A stretch of 64,000 nt of DNA from Neurospora crassa OR74A (taxonomy: Eukaryota; Ascomycota; Sordariomycetes; Sordariales; Sordariaceae). This document shows, one piece after another, positions 1-11,800 of this stretch (its first letter is position 1; each line of letters opens with the position of its first letter). The translations under genes were made by a program, and so were the position numbers. The notes under the pieces were generated by a model. That model had not been told where the DNA came from and searched no databases. It saw only the letters and a program-made list of their open reading frames with translations. Where the stretch lies: positions 3,038,001-3,102,000 of the forward strand of contig NC_026503.1 in assembly GCF_000182925.2 (NCBI RefSeq). Reading direction: 5' to 3'.

Positions 1-1964
1 AGTCTCCTCACTCTACTCCTTTCACCTAGCCGCTTGTCGAGCGCATACTTCTTTACCGCGTCGCAAGCAGCGCTATGCAGGCAGAGTACGGACGCGTGTA
101 AACTCAAATTAACCTGCAGCGCCACCGTTTCCGTGATGTTGGTGGGCAGTCGAAACTTGTCGGGTAAGAACATGAAGGCATCATCCAAATTGTTATCGAT
201 CTCGCGATGGCGTTTCCAGTAAGGACCGTCTTGAAGGTCGTCGGGCCGGTCCGATACCTTTGATCGGTGGACATGGTTGAGTAGTTCGTTAAACAGATAA
301 CCTATGACGGCCATGCTAGCGAAGGAGGAATAGGAGGAACCACCAAAAGCTTCTTGGAGCGTGGGCGAGACTTCGTAAGAGCCTGTATTAAAGGCATCTT
401 CGGAGGCAGGAAGACGGGTTGTGGTCTGCTAAGGCATTAGTTCTGAAACCTCGACCGATCCCGTCAAATGGATATTCTTACGTCTTTTACATCAATCATG
501 ATGGGCCACCTAGTGTTCATGGTGATATGGACGTTAGCGCAGTAGGCACCCCAGAATGTTCTTCGACGTTCTTCTAGTTCAACCCAGCTCTTGGGAGGAG
601 GCAAAGCGGGCACATCAGAGTCTTCTGCATCTTCTGAGGGGTCATCGAGTCGGTGAAGACCCAACATGTGCACAAGTCTGGCACATCTTGCGGCAGTCAT
701 TGCGGCCCTGGTAAACAGCATACTGCGGGCCTCATTAATGGCGGTTAAAACCAAAGCTTGGGCATGATGAAGCGTTAAAAAATGCTCGCCCAGTCCCTGG
801 ACATTTCATACTCAGTTTGGGAAACATCCGGCTAGAACCCCAGAGATTTGACTGACCTTTAGCTCATCAGCCTCCAAGTACTGACGAGTACGATGATAGA
901 AGACATCATAATAACGGTCGTACATGGGATGTCCCTTTGCCGCATTTGCCCAGATTGCGTATTGTAAACACATGGGCGGACGCATGTGAGTGGGTGAGTA
1001 GAATGCTCGCATGTAGTTTCCCGGGTGAACAATGGGCACGATCTTTGGCTTCCGAAAATGGAAGAACAATCGATGTCTTCACATCCCGTTACTTTAGCAT
1101 AATCTTTCAGATGGGATGATTTAGGGAGAAACTCACAGATCCTCGATCATGTCGATAGGTGGTAGCCCCTCGAATCGTCCCAGCTCAATGAGATCGTCAC
1201 TGAAGCCTCCAATTCCAGTCCCTCCTACTCGTGGTGCATCAAAAGGTTGAGGTGAGTGTGGTCGCTTTGACGAAGTTGCTCTGTCAGGTGCCGGGGCAGC
1301 CTCCACATGGCTAACGTTTTTAGACGCTGATTCATGAGATGCAAAGCCAAACGAGTAGCTGGCTCGCTCAGAGCCCGACACTATTTCCTCCGATAGTTCA
1401 TCCAAGCTAGTGGTAGCACTCATCTTATCGAGGGCAGCAGTAGCGCTCGCATCATCACTTGCACCCTGGTTATCAGGGCCCAAGGACTGCTTGGTGACAC
1501 TTCGAATGAGGCCTTCCACTTGAGCTATCGTTGACAATGTTAGCTGATTTAGCCTGTGTGTCGGACAAACGGAAATGACTTGCCCAATCTCTCTTCGAGT
1601 TCCTTCACATTTCGCCGCTTGAAGTTCGGTTTCCTCCTTGATTCAGGATACACACACTCTCCCCCTGCCGTCCCACATCGTGTACATATTGGCTTTATGC
1701 GGTCACCTACACCAAACAGTCAAATAAAGTTAGACGTTGAAAGTAGTCAGTGTGAGGGGGTTTCATAGGCGAGATGCGTCTAAGCTGCTGAACCGCATAC
1801 TCACATTTCAGCTTTCGGCTCCGACATGTCATACATGCCAATGGTTCCAGATCTTGGTCTGATGAACCAGCAACTGGAGAGGTTTGTGCTGATTGTTGGA
1901 CCCCTGATCCAACCCCCAACGTCCCTTCGGCTGTCGTCGTGGTATCCGTGTTGCCGTTGGCCAT
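1..1964 (-). CDS. Zn2Cys6 fungal transcription factor, N-terminal part (runs off left edge)
   Basis: Predicted nuclear DNA-binding regulator. Six exons can be read: 1964-1805, 1706-1584, 1524-1137, 1076-857, 796-482 and 428 to the window edge; phases agree at every junction. The first intron splits the zinc cluster: exon 1 gives CMTCRSRKLKC and exon 2 gives DRIKPICTRC followed by CVYPESRRKPNFKRR, the six-cysteine Zn2Cys6 pattern with its basic linker. A short ELEERLAQVE helix follows, then an acidic/Ser-rich spacer. The fungal_trans middle homology region starts at about HRLFFHFRKP and includes MRPPMCLQYAIW and RCARLVHMLGLHRL, followed by EERRRTFWGAYC. The second intron (1583-1525) begins with GC instead of GT. 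The start is the first ATG of the frame, 30-odd codons before the cysteines. About 540 residues are visible and the C-terminus is missing. The target genes cannot be told from sequence. Confidence 0.9.
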
Positions 1965-2826
1965 CTGATATTCGATAACCCCGTTATCCGTCCACTGCCC
2001 AAATCAGTCAAGCGTGCTTAGCTAATTCTCAGGGGTTGGAAAGACAATTCATCTATCGTAAACTCGCGGGTTTGATGCAAACAAGACGCCGAGAACAAAC
2101 ACCGGGCAACCGGGGAAGATGAATGATCCCGAAGGCCGATTCAGATTGTTGCGACACGTTACAACCTGAAACTCCTCACCACAATGAAGCCGAGAGGGTT
2201 TGGTAAGGACAACAGCCTTCTGGTGGCTTCATCGCTACGGCTGACTTGACCCAGTTGGAGCCTGTGGAGGAATGACAGGGATTTCGGACTTCTTACGGGC
2301 AGCACTTGCCCCGATGACCGAAAGCGACCTAACAGCTTGGAGCAAGATCTGTTAATGCACTAACATTGACTTCTTCACACAATGCAGGACAGATGGGTTT
2401 CTGATGAGCAAGTAACAGAAAAGCAATCCCAACAGCGACCATAACAAGATTCAGAGTTCGACGGAACTACAAAGGTATTTGGGAACTTTTCGTTCGTTTC
2501 ATATTGAATGTACTTAACCTCAGAAAGGCTAGATTGAGCATTGCTCCATCCACTAACTTCGAACTCGCCGATTTTACACGATAAGATCGTGAGCAAATGA
2601 AGTCATCTACTTCCCTTGTCAGCTGCTCATCCAAGCCTCATTAGGACATCTGTATCTTCTCAGAAGAGAGATGAACAGTGAAGGAAAAGAGAAATAAGGA
2701 AAGGGTTTGCAGATGCTGATGAAAGAAAATGGGAAGGAAATGATGAGAATAAAAGGAATCGAAGGGGCAATAGGACAATGACCAAGTGGGTTGAGGTGTG
2801 ATACCCATTCGCCAATTCTGGTTGCC
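1965..2826. other. Intergenic: promoter side of the Zn2Cys6 gene and 3' side of the GNAT gene
   Basis: No open frame here looks like a gene. The stretch should hold the promoter and 5' leader of the Zn2Cys6 gene (reading left) and the 3' UTR of the GNAT gene (ending at 2827). No specific control element was recognised. The short open frames around 2619-2912 (-) are tails of the GNAT frame or chance. Confidence 0.5.
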
Positions 2827-4902
2827 TCAGTAGAGTTGATCGATCCATGAAGGACTGCAGCAGGTATGTTCAAACACGACAGAATCCAACCAATGGCTAA
2901 CTTGTCCTTCAACTTTTGGCGAGCGATATGCGGCTTCGAAACGGACTTTTTTCTTGAATCCGAATTTGGTTTCGAGGAGGTTATTCAACCACGCGATATC
3001 ATCGGTTTGGTTTTCTTGACTCTCCATATTGTTGAATCCATTGTTGATGTCGAATCTGGTGTTGACAAGGTACTGCATGTAGATCTTGAACGTATAGCGG
3101 TCATGTTGGCAGGGAGCCGCGTAAGCAGGGTTGCGTGAAGGATCCCAGAAGTCGCACATCTCCTTTGATTTCGCGTTGAGTGAAACTGAGGCGAGAAGCC
3201 GATCCAGGAGTGCAGATCCGATCTTCTTGCGTCTCCAAGAAGTATGAACATACACATGGGCCTCAGCAGTGGCCCTACTGGTGCCCGTTTTACTGCCAGC
3301 CAAACCGGGCTTCCAAACTGAGAGGTACGCAAACCCAAGAACCAAGCCTTCTTGGAGATTCGAAGGGAGGACCTTCTGTTGTGGTTGATTTGACTCGAAC
3401 CTAATGCCGTCTTTCAACGTGTCTACCCTAGCCGAGCCGCTGACGGCAACGATGAAGGGAAATTCGTGCCCATGGGTGTCCGTAAGGATTTTCTCAAAGT
3501 CCGCCGGTCCCAAAGGTGCAGAATCTAATTTCTGAACATCTTCGCTGTTGTAGAGGGATGCCACTGCCTCCATGTCGGAAGGTGTAGCAGGGCGCAAATG
3601 CATTGGTATCTGGGGCACAAATAAGTCCGCAATATTGACGTTGATTTGAACATTTGGTGGCTGGCGGCTCGATGGTGGAACCTCTCCTCGATAGTATTTC
3701 CCACCTCTCTTGGTCGCGAGCTTGCGCTTGCGCAGCAACTCCGATGACCAGTTCTTCTGACGCCATCGAAGTTCCGGGTCCTCTGCTTCGCTGACTCGAG
3801 TCTCAGGGTATGCGACAGGTGCGAGAAAGCATCCCGTTTCTGGATTGATATCACAATTGAAGTGATTGCGCTTAGATTTTAAAGATGCCTTTGCATCGGC
3901 AGTCACGTTTCGAATCCATGATTCTACCAGGTTTTGGTTGTAGTCTTCAGTTTGGAGGCCTAGATCGTAGTTTTGGCAATCATAAAAGTGACCGAACTGT
4001 ATGGTGGGGTTGCCCAACTCGTTATTGAACCGGTACATGGGGACTTCAACGCCGATTTCGTTGCGAATATCCTGGGACATCTTCTGATTGACTTCCATGA
4101 TTTGTTCAGGACCATCGCTGAAATCAAAGTCAGAGAGCGGCAGAGGGCTCCGTTGCGAGCCTGACCAGTCAAGCCGGCGAACAGGGAGTTCATGCTCCAT
4201 GTAATCAACAGGCACCGGCGGGGGTCGGTGCTCTTGCGGTCCTCTTGACTTCCAACTGGTCTGAGGAACGTGCCATTTCTTCTCTGGTGTCCGATGTTTC
4301 TTTTCTGCTGCCCAGGGTTTCCTCTCCGTTGCCCATGGATTTTTCTGTGCTTGCCAGGGTTTCGTCTCTGCTGCCCAGGGGTTTGCAGACGCGTGAGCCT
4401 GATGAACGACGGCCTGGTCGCCCTTCAGAGTGTGTGGACAGGCACCCGAGTTCTGGTTACCAGCGCCAACTGGCTGATCGACTTTCGTGGCTTGTGGGCC
4501 CCATCCTGTCGGGGAAGTACTTTCCCATGCAGAGTTTTTGGGGTTGCCAGCTTGAGGAGTTGGGTTCAACGCAGCTCTGCTGGGTCCATCTTGGTTCGAA
4601 GTAGTATTGAGCTGCGCCTTTGGTTGCTGCTGCTGGCTTGGTCCTGGAGTGGCGGAAATCCTTGCCTTGCTGAGGTCAACAACTTTGCCGTTTGGGTCTT
4701 TGATGACAATGCGTCGACCTTGAGGAAGGTGCCCAAGGTGAGGAGAAACTTCTGGGCCTGGCTTGAGCTTTGGATTGAGATTTGGGGGGATGATAGCAAA
4801 GGGGCGTTCTTCTGTGCTTGGGGCAACTAAGGCAACCTGTTCTCCAGAATCGACCGTTTGCATGGCGGGAACCTCGGGTTTGGCTTGCTTTTCGCTAGTC
4901 AT
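2827..4902 (-). CDS. GNAT-family N-acetyltransferase with long low-complexity N-terminus
   Basis: A protein of 691 residues if translation starts at the ATG at 4902 (MTSEKQAKPEV). The N-terminal half is polar and repetitive, with Trp/Lys-rich repeats of the type PWATERKPWAAEKK around 4290-4400. A conserved-looking middle follows (FGHFYDCQNYDLG, HFNCDINPETGCFLAP). The C-terminal part is an acetyl-CoA-dependent GNAT fold: LRPATPSDMEAVASLYN begins it, GLVLGFAYLSVW forms the central strand and VYVHTSWRRKKIGSALLDRL is the acetyl-CoA motif A region (RRKKIG in place of the usual Q/RxxGxG/A). The substrate is unknown; the family acetylates amines on proteins or small molecules. A 62-bp intron with consensus sites (4974-4913) lies just before this ATG, so the upstream exon is probably 5' UTR. 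The frame is nevertheless open back to 5469, so a longer form is possible. Confidence 0.8.
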   Translation of the reverse strand: MTSEKQAKPEVPAMQTVDSGEQVALVAPSTEERPFAIIPPNLNPKLKPGPEVSPHLGHLPQGRRIVIKDPNGKVVDLSKARISATPGPSQQQQPKAQLNTTSNQDGPSRAALNPTPQAGNPKNSAWESTSPTGWGPQATKVDQPVGAGNQNSGACPHTLKGDQAVVHQAHASANPWAAETKPWQAQKNPWATERKPWAAEKKHRTPEKKWHVPQTSWKSRGPQEHRPPPVPVDYMEHELPVRRLDWSGSQRSPLPLSDFDFSDGPEQIMEVNQKMSQDIRNEIGVEVPMYRFNNELGNPTIQFGHFYDCQNYDLGLQTEDYNQNLVESWIRNVTADAKASLKSKRNHFNCDINPETGCFLAPVAYPETRVSEAEDPELRWRQKNWSSELLRKRKLATKRGGKYYRGEVPPSSRQPPNVQINVNIADLFVPQIPMHLRPATPSDMEAVASLYNSEDVQKLDSAPLGPADFEKILTDTHGHEFPFIVAVSGSARVDTLKDGIRFESNQPQQKVLPSNLQEGLVLGFAYLSVWKPGLAGSKTGTSRATAEAHVYVHTSWRRKKIGSALLDRLLASVSLNAKSKEMCDFWDPSRNPAYAAPCQHDRYTFKIYMQYLVNTRFDINNGFNNMESQENQTDDIAWLNNLLETKFGFKKKVRFEAAYRSPKVEGQVSHWLDSVVFEHTCCSPSWIDQLY

Positions 4903-6647
4903 TTTCAATCCCCTGAATAAAGGGTAAAACATGGTTAGCATTTGATAAGCAAGCGTAGCACTGCACATACTCACTCTGTTAGGTGTCGGGAGGTTGATGG
5001 TCGCTGTCTTGATGCTCCATTCAGGCCGTGAAAGCTGCTTGCTTTGGCGATCGAACAAACCAGAATTGTAATTGATTGTTATACACCTTGGTACGGGGCA
5101 GGAGAAGTAGCAGGTAGGCGCCTGTTTGACACAGGATACCGTCGTGAGCTGGGGAAATGCCTTTGATGATGATGAGTAGGTGTTGTCGGATCGACGTCGA
5201 GTCCAATCCTCGGTATTCCTGCCGTAGGTCAAACTACTTCGACAGTTTACCAGCTCGTGTAGGGGCCTTTGACGGGCACTGGTTGGTGACGTGAACTTAT
5301 GGTCGCAAATCCTTGATGCGAGGCCAGTAAAGTTGGAGTGGAAGTGCTCAGCTGCAAGAGGCAAGAAGTTCGGTAGTTCGCTAGAAGTGGAAGCAAGACG
5401 GAGGAAGTTGTGAGAGGGACGGTGTTGCGAGAGAGAGAAAGGAGGAGCCAGCGGTTGCAAGATTGCCATTTTAGAGCGGGGTTGAGCGTTGTAGGTGCGG
5501 TGGTGAATGGAAGGAGGTAAAACCTAAAGATGGGACGGCAGGTGCACCTCAAACAAAGTTGTTAGCAGCTGATTTTAGGCCTGGCAGATGGACCGTACCT
5601 TCCTTGTACTTGTGGTGAAGTGAAGTTTCCAGTGTTGGAAGGTTGGCGGAAGCTGGAAGGCGCCAACCTGAAAGATCCAGATTCAGTGACAATTGAGAAT
5701 CCAATCACGGCGTCAATCACAAGCCCATGTTGTGGTGAATGTTCGAGAGTAGAAGAGAAGTGAAAGTGTGCATGCGGCCTCCACGATAAATCAACCCGTC
5801 TCTCATCCAACCTTTGAACTCTCCAAACCAACACAGCTCCCGTCAATGGAATTGAGCGGAGTTCAGATGACAACTTGTACGTCAATGAACATATCTGCGA
5901 ACCTCAGGCAGTCCCAGGTCTCATAAGGTCAGTCAAGTGTATCGCCCTTGGATCTGTGTCTCTGTTTAGGTCGCATGCATGCTTTAGGTCTGTTGATGAA
6001 ACTGGGAGGCTTGACTCGAGGTCATCAGCAATATTTTCCAATCTTGCCGGTCAGCTGAATTGTATGTGCTTCATGAATTGCAATTATACCAGGCGGATTG
6101 AATGTCTGCTTGTCATGATACATTTGATTCCGGGTTGTGGCCCCAATGTCCGAGGCCAACATGATGATTTCCAGAGAATGAGATGTTCACTCTCAAAGCA
6201 CGCCCAATGTTTGATAACTTTGAGATATGATGGAATGAGTTATGCGTCGATACTTGTCTCTTGTTTCCACTTGCGACGTCCGTTGCGCGCGTCGAATCAG
6301 AGTGTCTATAGGATGGCTGAAGAGTTGACGTTGAAGGGTATCACGTGGGATCAGAAATCAAGTATCCGCGTACATGAAACGCTCGTATCTGATTGGGTCA
6401 AACATGCGTGGTGGTAAAGGTGGGGACGGGAATGCATGCAACAGCAGGGCAGCCGATGTTCATGTCCATCACCTGGAATATTCAACGGCGAGGCAGCTAG
6501 TACAGCCAGATTCGTAGAATTGGCAATAGCTAAGAAAGTTGGTTTCTTTCAGCAGTTCCGATCTTTAGACATCACTATACACGGATAGGCCGTGTAGAAA
6601 ATTCACCGACTGCTTGGTTTTCGCATTTCGTTACCCCCGCCAACAAG
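4903..6647. promoter_or_regulatory. Divergent promoter region between GNAT gene and ARL2
   Basis: Both neighbours are transcribed away from this 1.7-kb stretch. It includes the GNAT 5' leader with a spliced 62-bp intron at 4913-4974 (donor GTGAGT, branch GCTAAC, acceptor TTCAG on the minus strand). No other gene was supported. The 180-codon open frame at 5875-6417 (+) shows no family features and looks like chance. Confidence 0.5.
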
Positions 6648-7503
6648 ATGCTGTCAATCCTAAGAAAAGCGAAGCTCAAGGACAAAGAGCTTCGCATCCT
6701 CATGCTGTAAGCAATCACATGCCTGCTTCCAGTCCGATTGCACTATGCGCAATTTGCTGACAGGTACCAACGCAGAGGTCTTGACAATGCAGGCAAGACG
6801 ACGATTGTCAAGAAAATCATGAATGAAGATGTGAACACGGTCAGCCCAACACTCGGGTTCATCATCAAAACCATAGACTATGAGGGTTACAAGCTAAACA
6901 TTTGTAAGTGGTAAATTCCTGTTACATGGGCACAGGTTTGGAAAAACTCATTGTGACCTATTCTAATCACAACAATCCGTATAGGGGATGTTGGCGGCCA
7001 AAAAACGCTGCGGTCGTACTGGAGGAATTACTTTGAAAAGACAGATGCGTTGATCTGGGTCGTTGATGCCACGGACAGGCTGCGCATCCAGGACTGCAAA
7101 GATGAACTCCACGGTCTGCTCCAGGAAGAGGTAAGTAATCCCCGCTCAAATATGATTTGTACTCCAGTCTGCCAATTTCGTCCATGTAATTGACCCAAAT
7201 TTACACATCCAGCGACTGTCGGGAGCAAGCTTGCTTGTGTTTGCCAACAAGACCGATGTAAGGGGGTGCATGTCTGAGGACGAGCTGCGGGAAGTGAGTA
7301 CCTATACTTGATGATCTTTTCTATGAATCTTCACATTGCGAAAGTAGTAATGCTGATGTGTTTCTCCCCAGGCTTTGCGACTCGATGAAATCAGGACGCA
7401 TAAGTGGAATATTCTGCGGTGTAGTGCCATGACAGGCGAAAATCTCAAGGAGGGCTTGGCGTGGGTGGTTGAAGATGCAAAGGCTCGTCTTTTCCTGTAC
7501 TAG
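6648..7503 (+). CDS. arl2: ARL2-type ADP-ribosylation-factor-like small GTPase
   Basis: A 181-residue small GTPase in five exons: 6648-6706, 6776-6903, 6985-7130, 7213-7293 and 7372-7503. All G motifs are present: GLDNAGKT (P-loop, residues 21-28), SPTLGF (switch I threonine), WDVGGQ (switch II), FANKTD (guanine specificity, NKTD rather than the common NKQD) and a final CSAMTGENL. Segments such as [20 protein letters not shown] and SPTLGF match ARL2 (yeast Cin4, fission yeast Alp41) better than ARF or ARL3. The family works with tubulin cofactor D in alpha/beta-tubulin folding and microtubule integrity. Residue 2 is Leu, not Gly, so N-myristoylation is excluded. The amphipathic N-terminal helix ([15 protein letters not shown]) is typical of the family. 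The start is the only ATG that gives the full helix. Confidence 0.95.
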
Positions 7504-8886
7504 GACAAAGAGCTGGTTAGTGGTTGGGATTGGTGGTCGGCAAGGCACGGGCCGTATCCGAGATGAGATGTGAGACGATGTTTGGTTTGTCTATTTTGCC
7601 GTGAGGATACGAGGCGATACATGAACAAGTCGGTTGGGAGATCTGTCGAGCAGCGGTCAGCCTTCAGGGGAAGCGAGCCTCCCTTTTGATCCCCTTGAGG
7701 TTCCGCGTCTTCCAGAAGGACGGGTCAAAGGTGGAGTACACAAACAAGAAGCGGTGATGGGTAGACATAAAACCGGACAAGTTGGTACCTGTCGATGAAA
7801 AGACCATAATGGACATTTTGATGTTGGATTTCCGACGCATGATCTGACTTTCCCAGTTTGAAACGGAGTTAGAGTCCGCAACGACTGATGGAAGCCTCGA
7901 AAATAGGATCTCTTCCAAGAACGTGATTGATGCGTGGAGGGCAGTTAGGCCGATATCGCCTTGCTTATAGTATAGATGAGACATGGGTTAACAAGGACGA
8001 GGGCATTCTGGGCTGACTTCGTTTCTTGGACTCGAAAATCAAGGTTCCATCTTGGGCTGAGCTTTGGGTCACGGCATGGCAGCCCGGCACGCGCAGCCCT
8101 GTCGCCGGCTGTTGCGTTGCTCCGTCGCTCTCTGTACCTGACGGTGCTCTGTTCGTTGTTGCAGCTTCAGTTACTTCCCGTCAGATGGCGCTCTCGGGGC
8201 ATCGATTGGGCACCAGCTGCACAAATGGCATAGGATCCACCCTGTGGATTCATTGGAGGCTCGTGGAAAGGTGTGCCCCGCTCCCGCCCGCTGTGCATCC
8301 CGACACTTTCGTGCCTTGCGTGCCCGGGCATCCTTGGAGACGGAACACCTCAGTTCCCAAGAAGCAGCACATTGTACCGTAGCCGCCCAGGATTTCAGCT
8401 CCGCCTCCAGGGTAGACGGTCAACCCGACTGATTGATTCTTTCGTCCATTGTACATGTGTATTTCATGTTGACATCAAGCAATCTGAACTGACGGCCGTC
8501 ATTTCTGACAGCGTGCCCGGGACATCCCTCCATCCCTTTTTCCCTCCACACCTTTCTCTCGGCCCCTCCTCCCCCCCCCTTTCGTATCCTTCCGCTTCCC
8601 TTCGGCTCCCTTCCGACGGCACCCCCTTTCGTTCCTTCGTTCGTCCGTACCACTCGGCTCCCGCCCACAATAGACAGCGACAGATAGCGACAGACAGCAA
8701 GCGACAGCACAAGCACGCCACTGTCAGGCATCGTCGCCCAGTCGTCTCAGTTCGGTTCCGCTCCTTCTCCATCTGCATACCTACGCATCGACTTGGATGT
8801 GTTGGTGTTGCTGGGAGTGGTCTGTTCTTTAAATAACGTTTATAATCTAATACTTGGGCCTTGTACCCCGGAGGTTACCAGCCAAC
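7504..8886. other. ARL2 3' region and long 5' leader of the gelsolin gene
   Basis: No supported gene. The segment 8500-8800 is pyrimidine-rich with runs of CCTTTC/TTCGTTC type, common in Neurospora promoters and 5' leaders. It probably holds the transcription start and leader of the gene starting at 8887. Several short upstream ATGs exist, but none was judged a functional uORF. Confidence 0.5.
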
Positions 8887-11800
8887 ATGTCTGACGAGGT
8901 TTCCGACTTTTTGCGCTCTGTCGAGCTGTTGAAAGGAAGACGTGAGGAAGAAGACGAGGCACGCTCGCGCGAGCTAGAACAAAAGATATTGGCGGAAAAG
9001 GCTGAGCGACAAGCAAGACGACTAGGTGTGTTTTCAATCTACTCTCTTATTACATTACTACAACTTCGTTGTTGCTCTCTCTCTCCATGTCCTAAGTAGG
9101 CGGGGAATTGCGGATCAGGCCAGGAGCTTCACAAGTTATACATACACGTCCAAGGGGCTGCTGCTGTTGCTGCTCATCACAGGGGCTGGTCGTTGCCCAA
9201 TGTTCGGTGCTGTCTTGTTGATGTTGTTGTTGTTGTTGTCGATAACAAGATAGTCCGAATACGGGGCCAACGGGTGACCACATATGAACGAAAATGCAAA
9301 GAGAATGCGAGGCTTGACTTGACTGAGGAGGTCTGACTTATTTTTCGTCCCATGTTCACAGAGCGCGCAAGGTCTATCTCCCCTCAGAAATCGTCTCCGG
9401 CAAACACCCACCACCACCGCACAAGCATTGCTAGCATTGCCAGCACCATTCAACCCCCCGATGGCGTAGACCTGTCCGCGCCCGCACACGAAACTACTGG
9501 AAGCCCCCGAGCACACTCTGTCCAACTATCCGACCCCATGGAGCCCCTGTCGCTGGCTTCACCCACAAAGGAGAACGAGCCGCCGTCGTCGCCGTCGTCG
9601 CCACCGTCGTCGTCGACGCCCTTTGACTCGTCCGAACCAAGCAAGCGATCAAGCCAGATCCTCACCTCCCCTTCGGCTGCCATGCCCTCGGCCCGTCCCC
9701 TCTCCTGGCAGAGACGCCCTACATCTCAAGCTTCTGAGCGACCCAAGACTCGACCGTTGTCTGTTTACGCTGCTGAAAATGCGGCTGCCACTCGGGCAAA
9801 CGCTGCCATTACCTCTCCCACAGAGGAACAGCCACCACAATCCGAGACAGCACAGGTGGAAGATGAGGATGCGGTCGACACCTCCGACTTGTCGCGCACC
9901 CAGCTTCCCGACATGGCCCAAGACGCCAGTGCGAACACCCCTGCCGCTACAGAACCAGAGGCGACACCCGCCCGTCAGAGCTTGCTCAATTCTCCTCTCA
10001 TCACCAGTGCACCGCGTTTGGACCCTCCAACTGGAGATTCCACCCACGATGAGCCGGAGCCGCCTTCTAATCGCATGTCGATGATGTCTCCCAACAGCCG
10101 TGCCTCGCCTGCCACATCAAGAACTGGCTCTCCTACCAAGGGCTTAGGTGGATTTGTGCAGAGTGCCATGATGAAGCGCTCCGATAGTGTTAAGCGATGG
10201 AGCGTTAACTCGGCAGGCCTAGCGCGTGCCGAGTCAACTGCCTCGAATCGCAACAGTATCTTTGGACCTCAACTAGGCAGTCCCACCAAGCCGGACACTC
10301 AGCCGGATGCTGCGACCCAGGACGATTCTAATCCAAAGCCAGCATCGCGACCAGCTTCAATACCCGTTCCGAGCTACGAGGAAGATAGGCCAGTCACTCC
10401 TGCTCCGCTTAGCATCACCCCACAACCGTCTGCGACCGAAGCCAAGGAGACCAACACGGAAGGCGGAGAGGAGGAGAATACGTCGATACCCGTCAGCCCC
10501 TCCAAGACAATGGACCCCCGGAGATGGAGCCCCTCCAAGTCATCGAGCTGGCTTGAGGCTGCTCTAAACAAGCCCGAGTCACCAAAGACTAAGCCAGCCC
10601 CTAACGCCAACCAGCCGGCCTGGATGGTCGAGTTGAACAAGGCTAAGGCGCAAAAGACCGGTAACACCAGCGTTGATCTCTCACGCAGCGCCTCAGTCCC
10701 TCTGAGAAAGACCGAAGTCAAAACGGGTGGACTTATGCGGACTACCCCGGTTGGCTCAGGTCTCAAACCCTCCACTGGCCTGAGCATTTCTACGAGTGCG
10801 GCCGCAGCAGAGAAGCCCGCATTGAGCGGCTTGCGTAACGACCTTGTCAGCCCTCTCTTGAGGAAAGGAAGTGAAGATCCGGCGTCTTTGGCAAAGACAC
10901 CCACCACCGAAGAGGCCAGCACTCCCGTTTTGAAGGATTTCCGGGCAAACCTGAAGTCGCGCGCCCCACCCTCTTCTGGTGCAGGCACCGAGGGTGAGGT
11001 GGATGAGCTCAAGAACGTCTTTGGTAAACTTCGGAGGGCTAAGACCGAGAAATGGGTGGCTCCAGACCCCCTCAAGGACAACATTCTACGAGGAAAGTCT
11101 TTGCTCAACCATACCGGAGGTCCCATGAGGAGTGAACGGAAAGATGAGCTCAAGGAGGCCATTCTCAAGAAGAAAGAGGAGTTTCAGAAGGCCAAGCAGG
11201 AGGGCCAGTCATCACCCACCAAAGCCGCCAGCCCTGTCGTTAGCGAGAAGGCAATCCCCGAGGCGCTTGCCAGGAGACTGGAACTTGGTCGATCTGGAAG
11301 CTTTTCCTCCAAGTCGGTCGATCTACCAAGCTCTGCTACTTCGGTCACGTCGCCGAGTGTAGCTTCTCCAGGCAGCATTCTGGACTTTGACCGGACGGGC
11401 CTTTTGTCGCCCAAGAGCCGAGAACTTACTGACATTGCAGCTCAGATCGCACCAAAGCCTACCACTGGCCTGGACAAGGAAGCTTCTGCGACCATGGAGG
11501 TGCAATCCACAACGCCCAAGGCAGTCAACGTTCCAGGACGCCTCAGCAAAGTGGGCGGCTTAGCCGACAGGTTCAACCCTGCCTTGGCAGGATTGTTGGC
11601 CAAAGGCCCTCCGGCAGCCGCTTCAGGGGCTAGTAAGGGATCTGGTGCAGCTGACGAGGAGACTACACCCAAGCCTGGACCCCAGTTGACGCACATGACG
11701 AAGAATCGTGCCCGTGGACCTAGGAGAAAGGCGCCGACTTCCGTTCTCAAGCCAGCTGAGGATAACGAGGAAACACTTGTAGTAGAGTCACCGCCTGCTG

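Noticed and set aside
5875-6417. 180-codon open frame on the plus strand in the GNAT/ARL2 promoter region
   Set aside because: It has no family features or splice signals, and sits in a divergent promoter.
10374-11168. 264-codon minus-strand frame
   Set aside because: It is the antisense shadow of the gelsolin-protein exon.
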